Of a stretch of DNA of 64,000 nucleotides, positions 1 to 8,942 are shown one piece after another; positions within the stretch are counted from its first letter, which is position 1, and every line of letters starts with the position of its first letter. The notes below the pieces were generated by a model that was not told the DNA's origin, searched no databases, and worked only from the letters and a program-made list of their open reading frames with translations. Both the position numbers and the translations under genes were made by a program. Source of the DNA: Candidatus Yanofskybacteria bacterium CG10_big_fil_rev_8_21_14_0_10_36_16 (GTDB taxonomy: Bacteria > Patescibacteria > Paceibacteria > 2-02-FULL-40-12 > IGHO2-01-FULL-4-A); the NCBI GenBank assembly GCA_002794035.1, contig PCXQ01000006.1:23023-87022 (forward strand). Direction: 5' to 3'.

Positions 1-2
1 TT

Positions 3-866
3 GATATTGCTTCATCAAGCTTTGGATATAAAACAATCTGCAATCTATTACCCGACAATTCAAACGCTAATCTAGTTGCTCAAGTAACATTTGAAAAATC
101 CAACATCGCCACAAGCCCCCTATATGGCTTTATAGAAAAAAGATCTACAAATAGAAAACCCTACAAAAACTATCCGTTGTTAGATAAGGAAGTGCAATCA
201 CTTTTAAGCATAAACAACGATAAGTTTGGATCAAAATTTATTTTATCTGAAGATGAAAATATAAAGAAAAAAATTGCAAAAGCAGTAAGCACAAACGAAT
301 TCATAGCGCTTGAAACAAAACCTCTTCACAATATTTTTTTTGCTGATATTAATTGGACTGAAGAACAAGAACAATCCAAAAAAACAGGACTGTACATAAA
401 AACCCTTGAGCTTCCTCCACCGGGAAGATTCATGTTCAAACTTGCCAGAAACTGGCCTGTAGTAAACAAATTAAATAAAGTGGGATTCTCTAGACTTGCA
501 TCAAAAGGCAATGAGCAGGTTTACTCAACAGGCTCAGCCATAGGTATAATTGTTACAAGAGGAGGAAATGCCAGTGATTTTGTAAATGCAGGAAGACTTA
601 TGCAAAAAGCATGGCTAACAGCTACCTCTCTTGGCTTAAGCGTCCAGCCCGTAGCAGGAATGCTTTTTCTAGCTCAACGTGTAATTGAAAAAGAGGCGGA
701 ACCACTAAGTGAAAAAAATGCCGAATTGGTAAAAAAGTCTTATAATGAAATAAGAGAACTCTTTAACATAAAAGAGGGAACAATCTCAATGCTATTAAGG
801 ATTGGCTATGGCGGTGAACCAACTGCCAAGTCTCTTCGTAAAAATCCTGAAATAAAATTTGTTTAA
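3..866 (+). CDS. Nitroreductase-like flavoprotein, 5'-truncated by window edge
   Basis: The frame is open from base 3 with no stop, so the gene begins before the window; the TTG at 177 is only an internal codon. The visible part has an RSTNRKPY segment near residue 50, typical of the arginine/asparagine FMN-phosphate site of nitroreductase-fold proteins, and a second conserved block around SAIGIIVTRGG followed by a GRLMQKAWLTATSLGLSV helix, which in this family packs on the flavin. The C-terminal RIGYGGEPTAKSLR resembles the end of Acg/Rv3131-type nitroreductase-like proteins. The fold assignment is moderately secure; substrate and reductant cannot be told. It ends 82 bp before the sensor kinase. 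Confidence 0.6.
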   Translation, partial: DIASSSFGYKTICNLLPDNSNANLVAQVTFEKSNIATSPLYGFIEKRSTNRKPYKNYPLLDKEVQSLLSINNDKFGSKFILSEDENIKKKIAKAVSTNEFIALETKPLHNIFFADINWTEEQEQSKKTGLYIKTLELPPPGRFMFKLARNWPVVNKLNKVGFSRLASKGNEQVYSTGSAIGIIVTRGGNASDFVNAGRLMQKAWLTATSLGLSVQPVAGMLFLAQRVIEKEAEPLSEKNAELVKKSYNEIRELFNIKEGTISMLLRIGYGGEPTAKSLRKNPEIKFV

Positions 867-948
867 TTTAATAACAAAATAAACCTTTTGATTTTTATCA
901 TCCTCAATAAATCTGAAGAATAAGTTTTTTGGTTTTGAAATTTTTAAT

Positions 949-2592
949 ATGTTTGATACTCAATTAATAACAAACTCATTTAAGAATCTAGACCTTCTTT
1001 CTGTGGGCATTACTGTTTCAGCAATTACAGTACTTGGTTTTACCGTATTTATAAACAACCCTAAAAGTATTACTAATAAAAGCTTCCTCATATTTTCTAT
1101 AACAACAATTCTTTATGGAGTATTTAACTACATAAGTTATAAAATTTTAACAGATCAAGAACTGGCATTAATTTTCTTGAGAATAACTATATTTTCTGCA
1201 ACGTGGCATGCCTTTTCATTTTTTCAGCTTTTTTATGTGTTCCCAAGTGAACACGCAGTTTTTTCTAAAACCTATAAATACGTCATCATCCCTATTACAA
1301 GCTTGGTCTCATTCCTGACTCTTACTCCTTGGGCATTGCAAGGTATAAAGGAATTATCCAGCGAGGGAAGAATAATAAAAGTAGTAAACGGTCCCGCCAT
1401 GGCGATATTCGGTCTTTGGGTAATATTCCTCATCATAGGAGGGATAGCGATGTTGTACAGAAAATCAACTCAAGCCACAGAAGAAGAAGGGAAGAAATTT
1501 AAACCTGTTTTTGTCGGTGTTGTTATAACCTTTTCTCTTTTGCTTATTTTTAATCTCATTTTACCTTCAATGTTTGATAACTCAGAATTTATATCTCTGG
1601 GAGCATTGTTTATGCTGCCATTTATCACATTTACTTTTTATTCCATAACAAAACGTCAATTCCTTGATGTAAAAATAATAGCTACTGAAATCTTTGCAAT
1701 TGTACTATCTATAATAGTTTTGTTTGATGTAATTGTCGCTAAAGATCTTGGAACAGTAATTCTAAGATCCGGTATTTTCTTAATAGTCCTATCATTTAAT
1801 ATTTTAATTGTAAAAAGCGTTTGGAACGAGGTTAAACAAAAAGAAAAACTTGAAATATTGGCTAAAAAATTACAATCAACAAACGACAGGCTTAAGGAAC
1901 TAGACATGCTCAAATCTCAATTTTTGTCTTTTGCTTCCCATCAAGTCAAAGCACCAATGGCCATTGTAAAAGGATATGCTGATTTAATAGCCAAAGGAGA
2001 TTATGGCGAAGTACCTGAAGAAGTCAAAAACACAGCAAATAAAATCAAGAACTCAGCCGACAAAATGATAAGTCTCGTAGAAGAACTTCTGAACCTCAGA
2101 AAAATAGAAGAAGGGAAAATAGAATACGACATGAAAACAAAAGATATAACATTTATAATAAAAGAGGTGGTAGACGAGCTACAAACATTGGCAGATGACA
2201 AGAAACTACACCTAAACTTTGAAACACCTACCAAACAATTCAATGCAAAAATTGATGAGGGCAAATTCAAGCAAATCATCCAAAACTTAGTTGAGAACTC
2301 AATCAAATACACTGAGGAAGGCTGGATAAAAGTAACTATTGAAGAAAAAGATGACAGTGCCTTAATAACAGTTTCCGATTCAGGTATTGGCATGAGCAAA
2401 GAAACAACAAATGATCTTTTTGAACAATTCCATCGCGGTTCTGGAAAAAGCAGATCTATTAAAGGCACAGGGCTTGGTCTTTATATAGCAAAAAAGATGA
2501 TAGAAGCACACAACGGCAAGGTGTGGGCAGAATCTGAAGGCGAAGGAAAAGGATCTCAATTTCATGTTCAGCTACCGTTAGAATATTCGTAG
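949..2592 (+). CDS. Membrane sensor histidine kinase with multi-TM N-terminus
   Basis: This 547-residue protein has about 280 N-terminal residues rich in hydrophobic segments (roughly seven to eight, resembling the 7TM sensor region of some kinases), a short coiled linker, a dimerisation domain with the phosphoacceptor histidine H331 in FASHQVKAPMAIVKGYADLI, and a C-terminal HATPase domain with N box (QNLVENSIKYT), G1 box (DSGIGM) and G2 box (GTGLGLYIAKKMI). It should autophosphorylate and pass phosphate to a receiver domain. The nearest receivers are the free regulator at 2729 and the receiver fused to PilB at 3270, so it probably controls the first pilus cluster. No Shine-Dalgarno site is visible before the ATG. 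The signal is unknown. Confidence 0.88.
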   Translation: MFDTQLITNSFKNLDLLSVGITVSAITVLGFTVFINNPKSITNKSFLIFSITTILYGVFNYISYKILTDQELALIFLRITIFSATWHAFSFFQLFYVFPSEHAVFSKTYKYVIIPITSLVSFLTLTPWALQGIKELSSEGRIIKVVNGPAMAIFGLWVIFLIIGGIAMLYRKSTQATEEEGKKFKPVFVGVVITFSLLLIFNLILPSMFDNSEFISLGALFMLPFITFTFYSITKRQFLDVKIIATEIFAIVLSIIVLFDVIVAKDLGTVILRSGIFLIVLSFNILIVKSVWNEVKQKEKLEILAKKLQSTNDRLKELDMLKSQFLSFASHQVKAPMAIVKGYADLIAKGDYGEVPEEVKNTANKIKNSADKMISLVEELLNLRKIEEGKIEYDMKTKDITFIIKEVVDELQTLADDKKLHLNFETPTKQFNAKIDEGKFKQIIQNLVENSIKYTEEGWIKVTIEEKDDSALITVSDSGIGMSKETTNDLFEQFHRGSGKSRSIKGTGLGLYIAKKMIEAHNGKVWAESEGEGKGSQFHVQLPLEYS

Positions 2593-2615
2593 TTTGCCGC
2601 TTATTATATATCCCC

Positions 2616-2645
2616 AAAAAACATGGAGCGTATTCTATGTTTTTT
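2616..2645 (+). terminator. Probable terminator after sensor kinase
   Basis: An AAAACAT / ATGTTTT hairpin with a short loop is followed by a run of T, just after the kinase stop codon. Confidence 0.5.
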
Positions 2646-2713
2646 TATTTTTAAATACTTAGGCATTATTACTTATTTTTAATCCCAGCTGTGGCTAATT
2701 CAATTTTTTGTTG

Positions 2714-2722
2714 TGTTATAAT
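2714..2722 (+). promoter_or_regulatory. Extended -10 promoter giving a leaderless mRNA
   Basis: TGTTATAAT is a perfect -10 hexamer with the TG extension. It lies six bases before the ATG at 2729, so transcription should begin at or next to the start codon. Confidence 0.6.
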
Positions 2723-2728
2723 GATTTT

Positions 2729-3157
2729 ATGGAAAATCAATTAAAACAAACTATACTTATCGTTGATGACGAAAAAGATTTTAGGGAAATTTTAGTTACC
2801 AAACTAAAAACATTGGGCGTTAACATAGTAGAAGCCGAAAATGGAGAAGAAGCGCTTGTAAAGCTTAAGGAGATCAAGCCTGATTTAATCATGCTAGACG
2901 TAAACATGCCAAAAATGAATGGGCCAGAAACGCTTTCCCAAATTAAAGCAAACCCTGAATGGGCAGACTTAAAGATAGTTTTTTTAACCAACTATGGTGA
3001 ACCGCAACAAGAAGTTGCATGGACTGATGAAAGACTGGCCCGCGAAGCTGGGGCAATGGACTATATAAGAAAAAGTGATGACCTTGATACTATCATTGGA
3101 GAGGTAATACCCCTTATCAGCCCGTCACAATTAGACGGCCCTGAAAATAACGGATAA
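2729..3157 (+). CDS. Single-domain response regulator
   Basis: A 142-residue CheY-like receiver: acidic pair in ILIVDDEKD, phosphoacceptor D57 in LIMLDVNMPKMNG, and the conserved lysine in DYIRKSDD. There is no output domain, so it acts by protein-protein contact or as a phosphorelay intermediate. The frame is open further upstream (TTG at 2708), but ATG 2729 is preferred because the -10 box sits exactly one promoter length upstream and the receiver fold begins here. It lies between the kinase and the receiver-PilB fusion, which suggests a local circuit controlling pilus assembly. Confidence 0.88.
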   Translation: MENQLKQTILIVDDEKDFREILVTKLKTLGVNIVEAENGEEALVKLKEIKPDLIMLDVNMPKMNGPETLSQIKANPEWADLKIVFLTNYGEPQQEVAWTDERLAREAGAMDYIRKSDDLDTIIGEVIPLISPSQLDGPENNG

Positions 3158-3269
3158 AATCAAAGACAAAATGTTAAATAACAAATATTTTCTAATTCAA
3201 ATTTTAAAAATTTGAGTTTTTAACATTGGATCTCAGTTTAATGCTTGTCCTAAATTTTAATTTGTAAAC

Positions 3270-5012
3270 ATGGCAAAAGATGTAAGTAAAACAATTTTAA
3301 TAATAGACGACAACCCTTTCATGGTTGAGATTTTAGCGAACGAACTTAAAAACTCAGGATTCAACATAGAAAAAGCTGACAGTGGAGAAAAAGGTATTAA
3401 AAAAATAAAGGATTCAAAACCTTCATTGCTTATACTTGATATGCCCCTGCCTGACAAAGCCGATGGATTTAAAACATTAAAAGAGATCAAAGAAAATTCT
3501 AAAGACTTGCCAATATTAATTGTTTCCAACAACGATACTGTAGAATTTAGAAAAAAGGTATTGGAGGAAGGTGTAAACGGATACTTAATAAAAGCATTTG
3601 CAGGAAAAGACGAGGTCATACAAGCAGTTAATGAAATCATGGCAGGTAAAGTTATCATGCCATCTATGGAAGAACAACCGGCATCAGAAAAAACAAAAGA
3701 TGAATCAGGTGAATCGGAAGGTAAGGATGAAAATAAAATTAAATACAAAAGCCCCTTCAGCTCAACAAGTATTAACATTGGGGTTCCACCAAAAATAAAA
3801 GCAAAAATAGAAAAAGCTTTAGTTTCACCACGTGCCGAGTTATCAATAATAAACCTTGTAAATGACTTGATAGAATACGCTTACCATGCTCGTGCATCAG
3901 ATATTCACCTTGAGCCATACAGTGATAGATTTATTGCAAGAATGAGAATTGATGGCATACTTCATGATGTATTTTCACTTCCCAAAAATACACAATCAGA
4001 AATTATAGCCAGAATAAAAGTTCTTGCCGGAATGAGAACCGACGAACACCAAACCGCCCAGGATGGCAGATTTAAAGCAACAATAAAAAGCCCGCCCAAA
4101 CAATTTGATATTCGTGTTTCAATAGTACCAACATATTACGGAGAAAACTCTGTTCTTAGGCTTTTGGCCGAACAATCATCCATAAAAACCATAGAGGACT
4201 TGGCATTCTCACCAGAAGACAAAGAAAGAATAAAACGTGCAATTAAAAAACCTTACGGCATGATACTTGTCACAGGACCAACTGGTTCAGGTAAATCAAC
4301 CACTCTCTATACTGTAATTAGAGAATTAAACAAACGTTCAGTATCAATAATCACCATCGAAGATCCAGTGGAATACTCAGTAGAAGGAATAGACCAAATA
4401 CAGGTAAACACCCGAACAGGATTAACTTTTGCAACAGGATTAAGATCAATACTAAGACAAGACCCCAATGTCATTATGGTAGGAGAAATACGAGACAAGG
4501 AAACAGCATCTATTGCGGTTAATGCGGCCCTAACAGGCCACAAACTTCTTTCGACACTTCATACGAATGACGCCGCAACGACACTGCCTCGATTGTTGGA
4601 CATGGAGGTCGAACCTTTCTTAATTGCCTCAACTGTTAATGTTGTGATAGGTCAGCGTCTTGTTAGAATGTTGTGCACAAAATGCAAGAAAAAAAGAAAA
4701 ATGACTGAGACCGAGCTAAAGAACCTCACCAAGAGCATCCCCGAAAAAATATTAGGCAATCATAAAGAATTTTATGAAGTAGGCGGATGTGAAGTTTGTG
4801 GCGATACCGGATACTTTGACAGAATGGGCATTTATGAAATTTTAGAAATGAATGATGAAATAAGAAGCGCAATATTAAGAAGAGCGGACTCAAGTGAAAT
4901 AAACGAAATAGCAACAAAAAGCGGAATGAGTACTCTGCTTGAAGACGGATTTAAAAAAGTCGTTTCGGGACTGACAACGATTGAAGAATTATTAAGAGTT
5001 GTCAAAGAATAA
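3270..5012 (+). CDS. pilB: Receiver-domain/PilB fusion: type IV pilus extension ATPase
   Basis: A 580-residue fusion. Residues 5-125 form a complete CheY-like receiver: D13/D14 acidic pair, phosphoacceptor D57 in LLILDMPLPD, S86, K108. A linker rich in Glu/Lys follows, then the PilB/GspE hexameric ATPase: Walker A GPTGSGKSTT near residue 336, Asp box ITIEDPVEY, Walker B IMVGEIRDKETA, histidine box LLSTLHTNDAAT and a CxxC...CxxC zinc knuckle near residues 470-515. The receiver occupies the place where ordinary PilB has its MshEN domain, which the second PilB at 33745 retains. It should power polymerisation of the pilins encoded downstream under phosphorylation control. The architecture is directly visible; the regulatory effect is inferred. 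Confidence 0.92.
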   Translation: MAKDVSKTILIIDDNPFMVEILANELKNSGFNIEKADSGEKGIKKIKDSKPSLLILDMPLPDKADGFKTLKEIKENSKDLPILIVSNNDTVEFRKKVLEEGVNGYLIKAFAGKDEVIQAVNEIMAGKVIMPSMEEQPASEKTKDESGESEGKDENKIKYKSPFSSTSINIGVPPKIKAKIEKALVSPRAELSIINLVNDLIEYAYHARASDIHLEPYSDRFIARMRIDGILHDVFSLPKNTQSEIIARIKVLAGMRTDEHQTAQDGRFKATIKSPPKQFDIRVSIVPTYYGENSVLRLLAEQSSIKTIEDLAFSPEDKERIKRAIKKPYGMILVTGPTGSGKSTTLYTVIRELNKRSVSIITIEDPVEYSVEGIDQIQVNTRTGLTFATGLRSILRQDPNVIMVGEIRDKETASIAVNAALTGHKLLSTLHTNDAATTLPRLLDMEVEPFLIASTVNVVIGQRLVRMLCTKCKKKRKMTETELKNLTKSIPEKILGNHKEFYEVGGCEVCGDTGYFDRMGIYEILEMNDEIRSAILRRADSSEINEIATKSGMSTLLEDGFKKVVSGLTTIEELLRVVKE

Positions 5013-5036
5013 AATTAAATAATTAAATAATTTAAA

Positions 5037-6110
5037 TTGAAAAAATTTAACCTACAAAAACTATTTCTTCATATCTCCCTAAAGGAGCAAATGCTTTTTG
5101 CTAAACACATGTCAGTAATGATAGGTTCCGGCATGCAAGTCATACAAAGCTTAAACACACTTAAGGAACAGGTGGACTCTCGTTCATTTAAAATGATTTT
5201 GGATGATTTAATAAATGACACAAAAAGCGGGCAATTTTTGTCCACCAGCTTAGAAAAATACAAAAATGTATTCAGTGAATTTTTTATAAACGTAATAAGG
5301 GTCGGAGAAGCAAGCGGAACACTGCCTGAAAACTTTAAATACCTTGCCGAAGAACTTAAAAAACGACAAGAACTAGCAAACAAAATAAAAGGTGCGATGG
5401 TTTACCCAGTAATAATATTGATAGCAACATTTGGCATAACAGGATTGCTGGTATTTTTCATATTTCCCAAGATACTCCCCGTGCTTAAAAGCATAGATGT
5501 AGAACTGCCTGTTTTGACAGTATATTTTATTTCAATATCTGAATTCACCTTCAAATATGGTTACTGGTTATTTGGCGGTGTGATTGCCCTAATTATAGGA
5601 ATATGGGGCATATTAAGAATCAGGCCTGTAAAATTTTTGTGGCATAAAATAATACTAAAAATACCCATAGTTAACAAAATGTCACAAGCTATAAACATGA
5701 TAAAATTTTCAAGAACCCTGGGACTTCTTTTAAAAAGTGACGTAAAAATAGTGGAATCACTAAACATCACATCAAACACTATCAGTAATCTGGTTTATCA
5801 AAAAGCAATCAGAGAAACTGCTAACAGTGTTCGTATGGGTGATCAAATATCAAAATATTTAGCGACAAAGCCGCATCTTTTCCCAAAACTTTCAACCCAG
5901 ATGATATCAGTCGGGGAAAACACAGGAAAATTAGATGAATCAGCTTTTTATCTGGCTGATTTCTATGAAAGCGAATTGAATGAAACCACCAAAACTCTTT
6001 CAAATGCAATAGAGCCCATCCTTCTTCTGGCAATGGGACTTATCGTAGGATTTGTGGCACTAGCTATAATAACTCCTATATATAAAATAACACAAACATT
6101 GTCCCGTTAA
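5037..6110 (+). CDS. pilC: Type IV pilus inner-membrane platform protein PilC
   Basis: 357 residues with two GspF/T2SF repeats: the first begins at KEQMLFAKHMSVMIGSGMQV and the second at AINMIKFSRTLGLLLKSDVK, each followed by a GE-containing loop (RVGEASGTLPENF, SVGENTGKLDESA). Three or more membrane segments are visible near residues 125, 170 and 335. It forms the platform on which the PilB motor rotates. The start is a TTG at 5037 without a Shine-Dalgarno site, 24 bp after the receiver-PilB fusion, so the two are co-transcribed. It is shorter at the N-terminus than the second PilC at 36744. Confidence 0.9.
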   Translation: MKKFNLQKLFLHISLKEQMLFAKHMSVMIGSGMQVIQSLNTLKEQVDSRSFKMILDDLINDTKSGQFLSTSLEKYKNVFSEFFINVIRVGEASGTLPENFKYLAEELKKRQELANKIKGAMVYPVIILIATFGITGLLVFFIFPKILPVLKSIDVELPVLTVYFISISEFTFKYGYWLFGGVIALIIGIWGILRIRPVKFLWHKIILKIPIVNKMSQAINMIKFSRTLGLLLKSDVKIVESLNITSNTISNLVYQKAIRETANSVRMGDQISKYLATKPHLFPKLSTQMISVGENTGKLDESAFYLADFYESELNETTKTLSNAIEPILLLAMGLIVGFVALAIITPIYKITQTLSR

Positions 6111-6235
6111 TGATAAAAATTAACAAAAATACCAGTTTTACCAAAAATACCAATGAGTATTTTGTTTTTTCTCATAAAAATAAGGGATTCACCCTGCTCT
6201 TGTTAAATGGTTTATTAACTAAATTTTTAAATTAG
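6110..6235 (+). CDS. Mini-ORF resembling a truncated prepilin leader (copy 1)
   Basis: A 41-codon frame whose ATG overlaps the PilC stop (TAATG). It encodes a polar N-terminus followed by NKGFTLLLLNGLL and stops two bases before the GTG of the giant prepilin-like gene. GFT looks like the prepilin peptidase site, but the conserved Glu5 and the long hydrophobic helix are missing. Similar mini-ORFs precede the prepilin genes at 9074, 41102 and 41805. It may be a relic of tandem duplication of the leader, a coupling device, or an expressed peptide. Too short for a firm protein call. Confidence 0.4.
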   Translation: MIKINKNTSFTKNTNEYFVFSHKNKGFTLLLLNGLLTKFLN

Positions 6236-6237
6236 TC

Positions 6238-8931
6238 GTGAAATTTAAAATAGCAAAAATATTTTCTTATGATAATTTTCCCTTTTCAAGGGCGGGGTTC
6301 ACAATCTTGGAAACTCTTATTGCTGCTGCACTATTTGTTATCATTGGCGGAGGTATATATTTAGCCTACTCAAATATACTTGAAATAATCACTAGGGGAC
6401 GGCTTGATGCTGAAGCCGCTTTTATTTTGGAAAAAGAAATAGAAATAGTAAGGAACATGTCTTATGAAAATATTGGAACCACAACAGGAGCACCATTTGG
6501 CAAATTAAAAAGTGAAAAAACTGTAATAGCAGGTAATATACCTTTTGTTTTAAGAACTACTGTCAGAAACATAGACCATATTTTTGACGGCAAATTAAAA
6601 GGCAAGAATAATATAGCCAATCTAGATGTAGGTGCTCAAGTTGGAGAAGGAGGGTTAAGAATGGAAAACCAATCTAAAATAATAGGGGATGTGTTTTCAA
6701 ACGGCGACATAATTGGAACCGGTAATTCTAATATTACAGGGAGTGCATGGGCTGCAGGATCTAGCAAAATTGATACAGTCAATGTGGCTAATGATGTTCA
6801 TGCAAATACTATACTTAACAGCTTTGTGGGAAGAGATGCTTATTACAAAAACATTTCCAATACAACTGTAGTTGGTAATTTGTTTTCTAATGTCCCGGAT
6901 ATTGAACCCCAAGAGCTTCCAATATCACCCCAACAACTGGCTGAATGGAAAACACTCGCTGCTGAAGGAGGCACTATCCCGACCCAAACCATAAGCGGAT
7001 CCAATATTGTTCCTCTTGGACCAATTAAGATAAACGGAAATCTTACCATAAGAAATTCCGGACGCTTAATAATAACAGGGGTAATCTGGGTCACAGGAGA
7101 TATTCTTATGCAAAATGATGCGGTAATTGAGATCGATCCGTCATTTGGAATGTTAAGCGGTCTGATAATCACAGACGGCAGTGTAATGATAAGAAATGAA
7201 TCTGCCATATGCGGGTCTGAGGGTTATAACACTTCAACCCAGACATGTAACCCGCCTGACTCAAGCTTTGTTTTCATAGTTTCAACAAAAGAAACCCTTG
7301 AAGATCCGGCTATAACAATAAATAACGCATCTGACTTAAGAACTCTTGTACATGCCAACAACGGAACAATAAATTTAAAAAATGCTATCCAACTAGTTAA
7401 TGCTACGGGTTATTCAATTTTATTAGAAAACACCGCGTCAGTTATATATGACGAGGATTTGGATGATGTAGAATTTGGTTTTGGATCATTGGCATCAGTC
7501 CAAGAAGATCTGGCGCCAGGGGACTACAAACTGGTGGAAATTGAAATAAGCTGTCCTGAATGCACACTACCATTCACACCCAAAAAAGTTACCGCCACCG
7601 TAGCTCCACAGGGCCTTGAAACAGTAAGTAGAAATGGATCATTGTTTATTAATGCAATTGATGCATCGGGTGACTCCACAGCAAATGCTACTGTGCATGT
7701 TGTTAATAATTCTGCCAATCCTCCAATTGACATCACTGATGTAACCGGCTCTGATGGCAAACTCCAGATCATTGATGTAGCCACAGGATCTTTTACATAT
7801 GAAATTATTGTTTCTAAAGCAGGATATTCCACCGAACAAACATATCTGCCAGGGGAACCATCGAACCCCAATCCTGTTAAACCTCATGCAACGGTAGCAG
7901 AACAAGACGTAACTGAAATTACTTTCGTCATAGACAGAACTAGCACCATGAACCTAACCACAAGCGATTACATATGTTCTCCTGTGGCTGACATTAATTT
8001 CCTACAGGAAGGAAGCAAGCTCATAGGCCAAAGCCCAGATGTATTAAAATATTCTGAGAACCTTTCAACAGACACGAACGGAAATTACACAAACAACTCA
8101 CTGGAATGGGATACATACAATTTATCTCTAACTGATTCCGGATTTGACCTGGCTGGAACTGATATTCTTATGCCTTTGGTTATTAACCCAAACACCAACA
8201 GAAATATCACCTGGACAGTAAAGCCCAAATTTTCTAATTCACTTCTCGCTGTAGCAAGAGACACAAACGGAAATTTTGTAAACGATGCCGAGGTTACAGT
8301 ATCAGGCCCAGAAACCAAATCTGCTTTTACTGGTCTGGCATCCATATCTTATACTGACTGGTCGGGGGGCAATTATGACTCTCAAAGCGGAGGAATCGCA
8401 ACAACGCCTGCGGGACAGCTAACCTTGGTTGATTTAGGAGGAAACAAATATGCTTCAAACAGTGAGGAGTGGTTAATTTCCAACACTATTGATTTTGGAA
8501 CATCAACAATATTTTATGGAAAAATTGATTGGGACCCCAAAAACCAGCCAGCTCAAACTGGAGCAAATAGCTTAAAATTCCAAATAGCAGCAAACAACGA
8601 TAACAACACCTGGAATTTTGTAGGACCTGATGGTTCCTCAAACACTTATTACACGACCGCAAAAACCGATATTTACAGTCAGCATGATGGGAATAGATAT
8701 CTAAGATATAAGGCATATCTACAAACAGTAGACCAAGGGTTCACCCCATTATTAGATAAGATAATCATAGAGTTTAACTCAAGCTGTGTTCCTGAAGGGC
8801 AAGCCCTTCTAAACAATTTACCGAATGGATCATACAACATAACAATAGATCACCCGGGTTATAAAACATACAATGACAACATAAATATAAACAGCGAGTG
8901 GCAAGAATATAGAGCCATTTTGGTTCCATAA
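6238..8931 (+). CDS. Giant prepilin-like surface protein (897 aa)
   Basis: It begins with a type IV prepilin signature: basic leader, SRAGFTILETLIAAALFVII with Gly-Phe cleavage and Glu5, and a hydrophobic assembly helix. The remaining 840 residues are far longer than a normal minor pilin. Residues about 110-260 and 270-400 are rich in short Gly/Asn/Ile/Val turns typical of a beta-solenoid. Residues about 450-560 look like a carboxypeptidase-regulatory or Ig-like beta domain (VTATVAPQG, GYSTEQTYLPG), and another such module is at the C-terminus (SYNITIDHPGYKTY). A few paired cysteines (CPEC) are present. It probably caps the pilus or acts as an adhesin. The GTG start follows mini-ORF copy 1 by two bases. 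Confidence 0.75.
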   Translation: MKFKIAKIFSYDNFPFSRAGFTILETLIAAALFVIIGGGIYLAYSNILEIITRGRLDAEAAFILEKEIEIVRNMSYENIGTTTGAPFGKLKSEKTVIAGNIPFVLRTTVRNIDHIFDGKLKGKNNIANLDVGAQVGEGGLRMENQSKIIGDVFSNGDIIGTGNSNITGSAWAAGSSKIDTVNVANDVHANTILNSFVGRDAYYKNISNTTVVGNLFSNVPDIEPQELPISPQQLAEWKTLAAEGGTIPTQTISGSNIVPLGPIKINGNLTIRNSGRLIITGVIWVTGDILMQNDAVIEIDPSFGMLSGLIITDGSVMIRNESAICGSEGYNTSTQTCNPPDSSFVFIVSTKETLEDPAITINNASDLRTLVHANNGTINLKNAIQLVNATGYSILLENTASVIYDEDLDDVEFGFGSLASVQEDLAPGDYKLVEIEISCPECTLPFTPKKVTATVAPQGLETVSRNGSLFINAIDASGDSTANATVHVVNNSANPPIDITDVTGSDGKLQIIDVATGSFTYEIIVSKAGYSTEQTYLPGEPSNPNPVKPHATVAEQDVTEITFVIDRTSTMNLTTSDYICSPVADINFLQEGSKLIGQSPDVLKYSENLSTDTNGNYTNNSLEWDTYNLSLTDSGFDLAGTDILMPLVINPNTNRNITWTVKPKFSNSLLAVARDTNGNFVNDAEVTVSGPETKSAFTGLASISYTDWSGGNYDSQSGGIATTPAGQLTLVDLGGNKYASNSEEWLISNTIDFGTSTIFYGKIDWDPKNQPAQTGANSLKFQIAANNDNNTWNFVGPDGSSNTYYTTAKTDIYSQHDGNRYLRYKAYLQTVDQGFTPLLDKIIIEFNSSCVPEGQALLNNLPNGSYNITIDHPGYKTYNDNININSEWQEYRAILVP

Positions 8932-8942
8932 TAAACAAAACC

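Noticed and set aside
2001..2468. Minus-strand ORFs opposite the kinase and many other genes
   Set aside because: Shadows of strongly conserved plus-strand genes; products are Ser/Leu/Phe-rich and lack family motifs.
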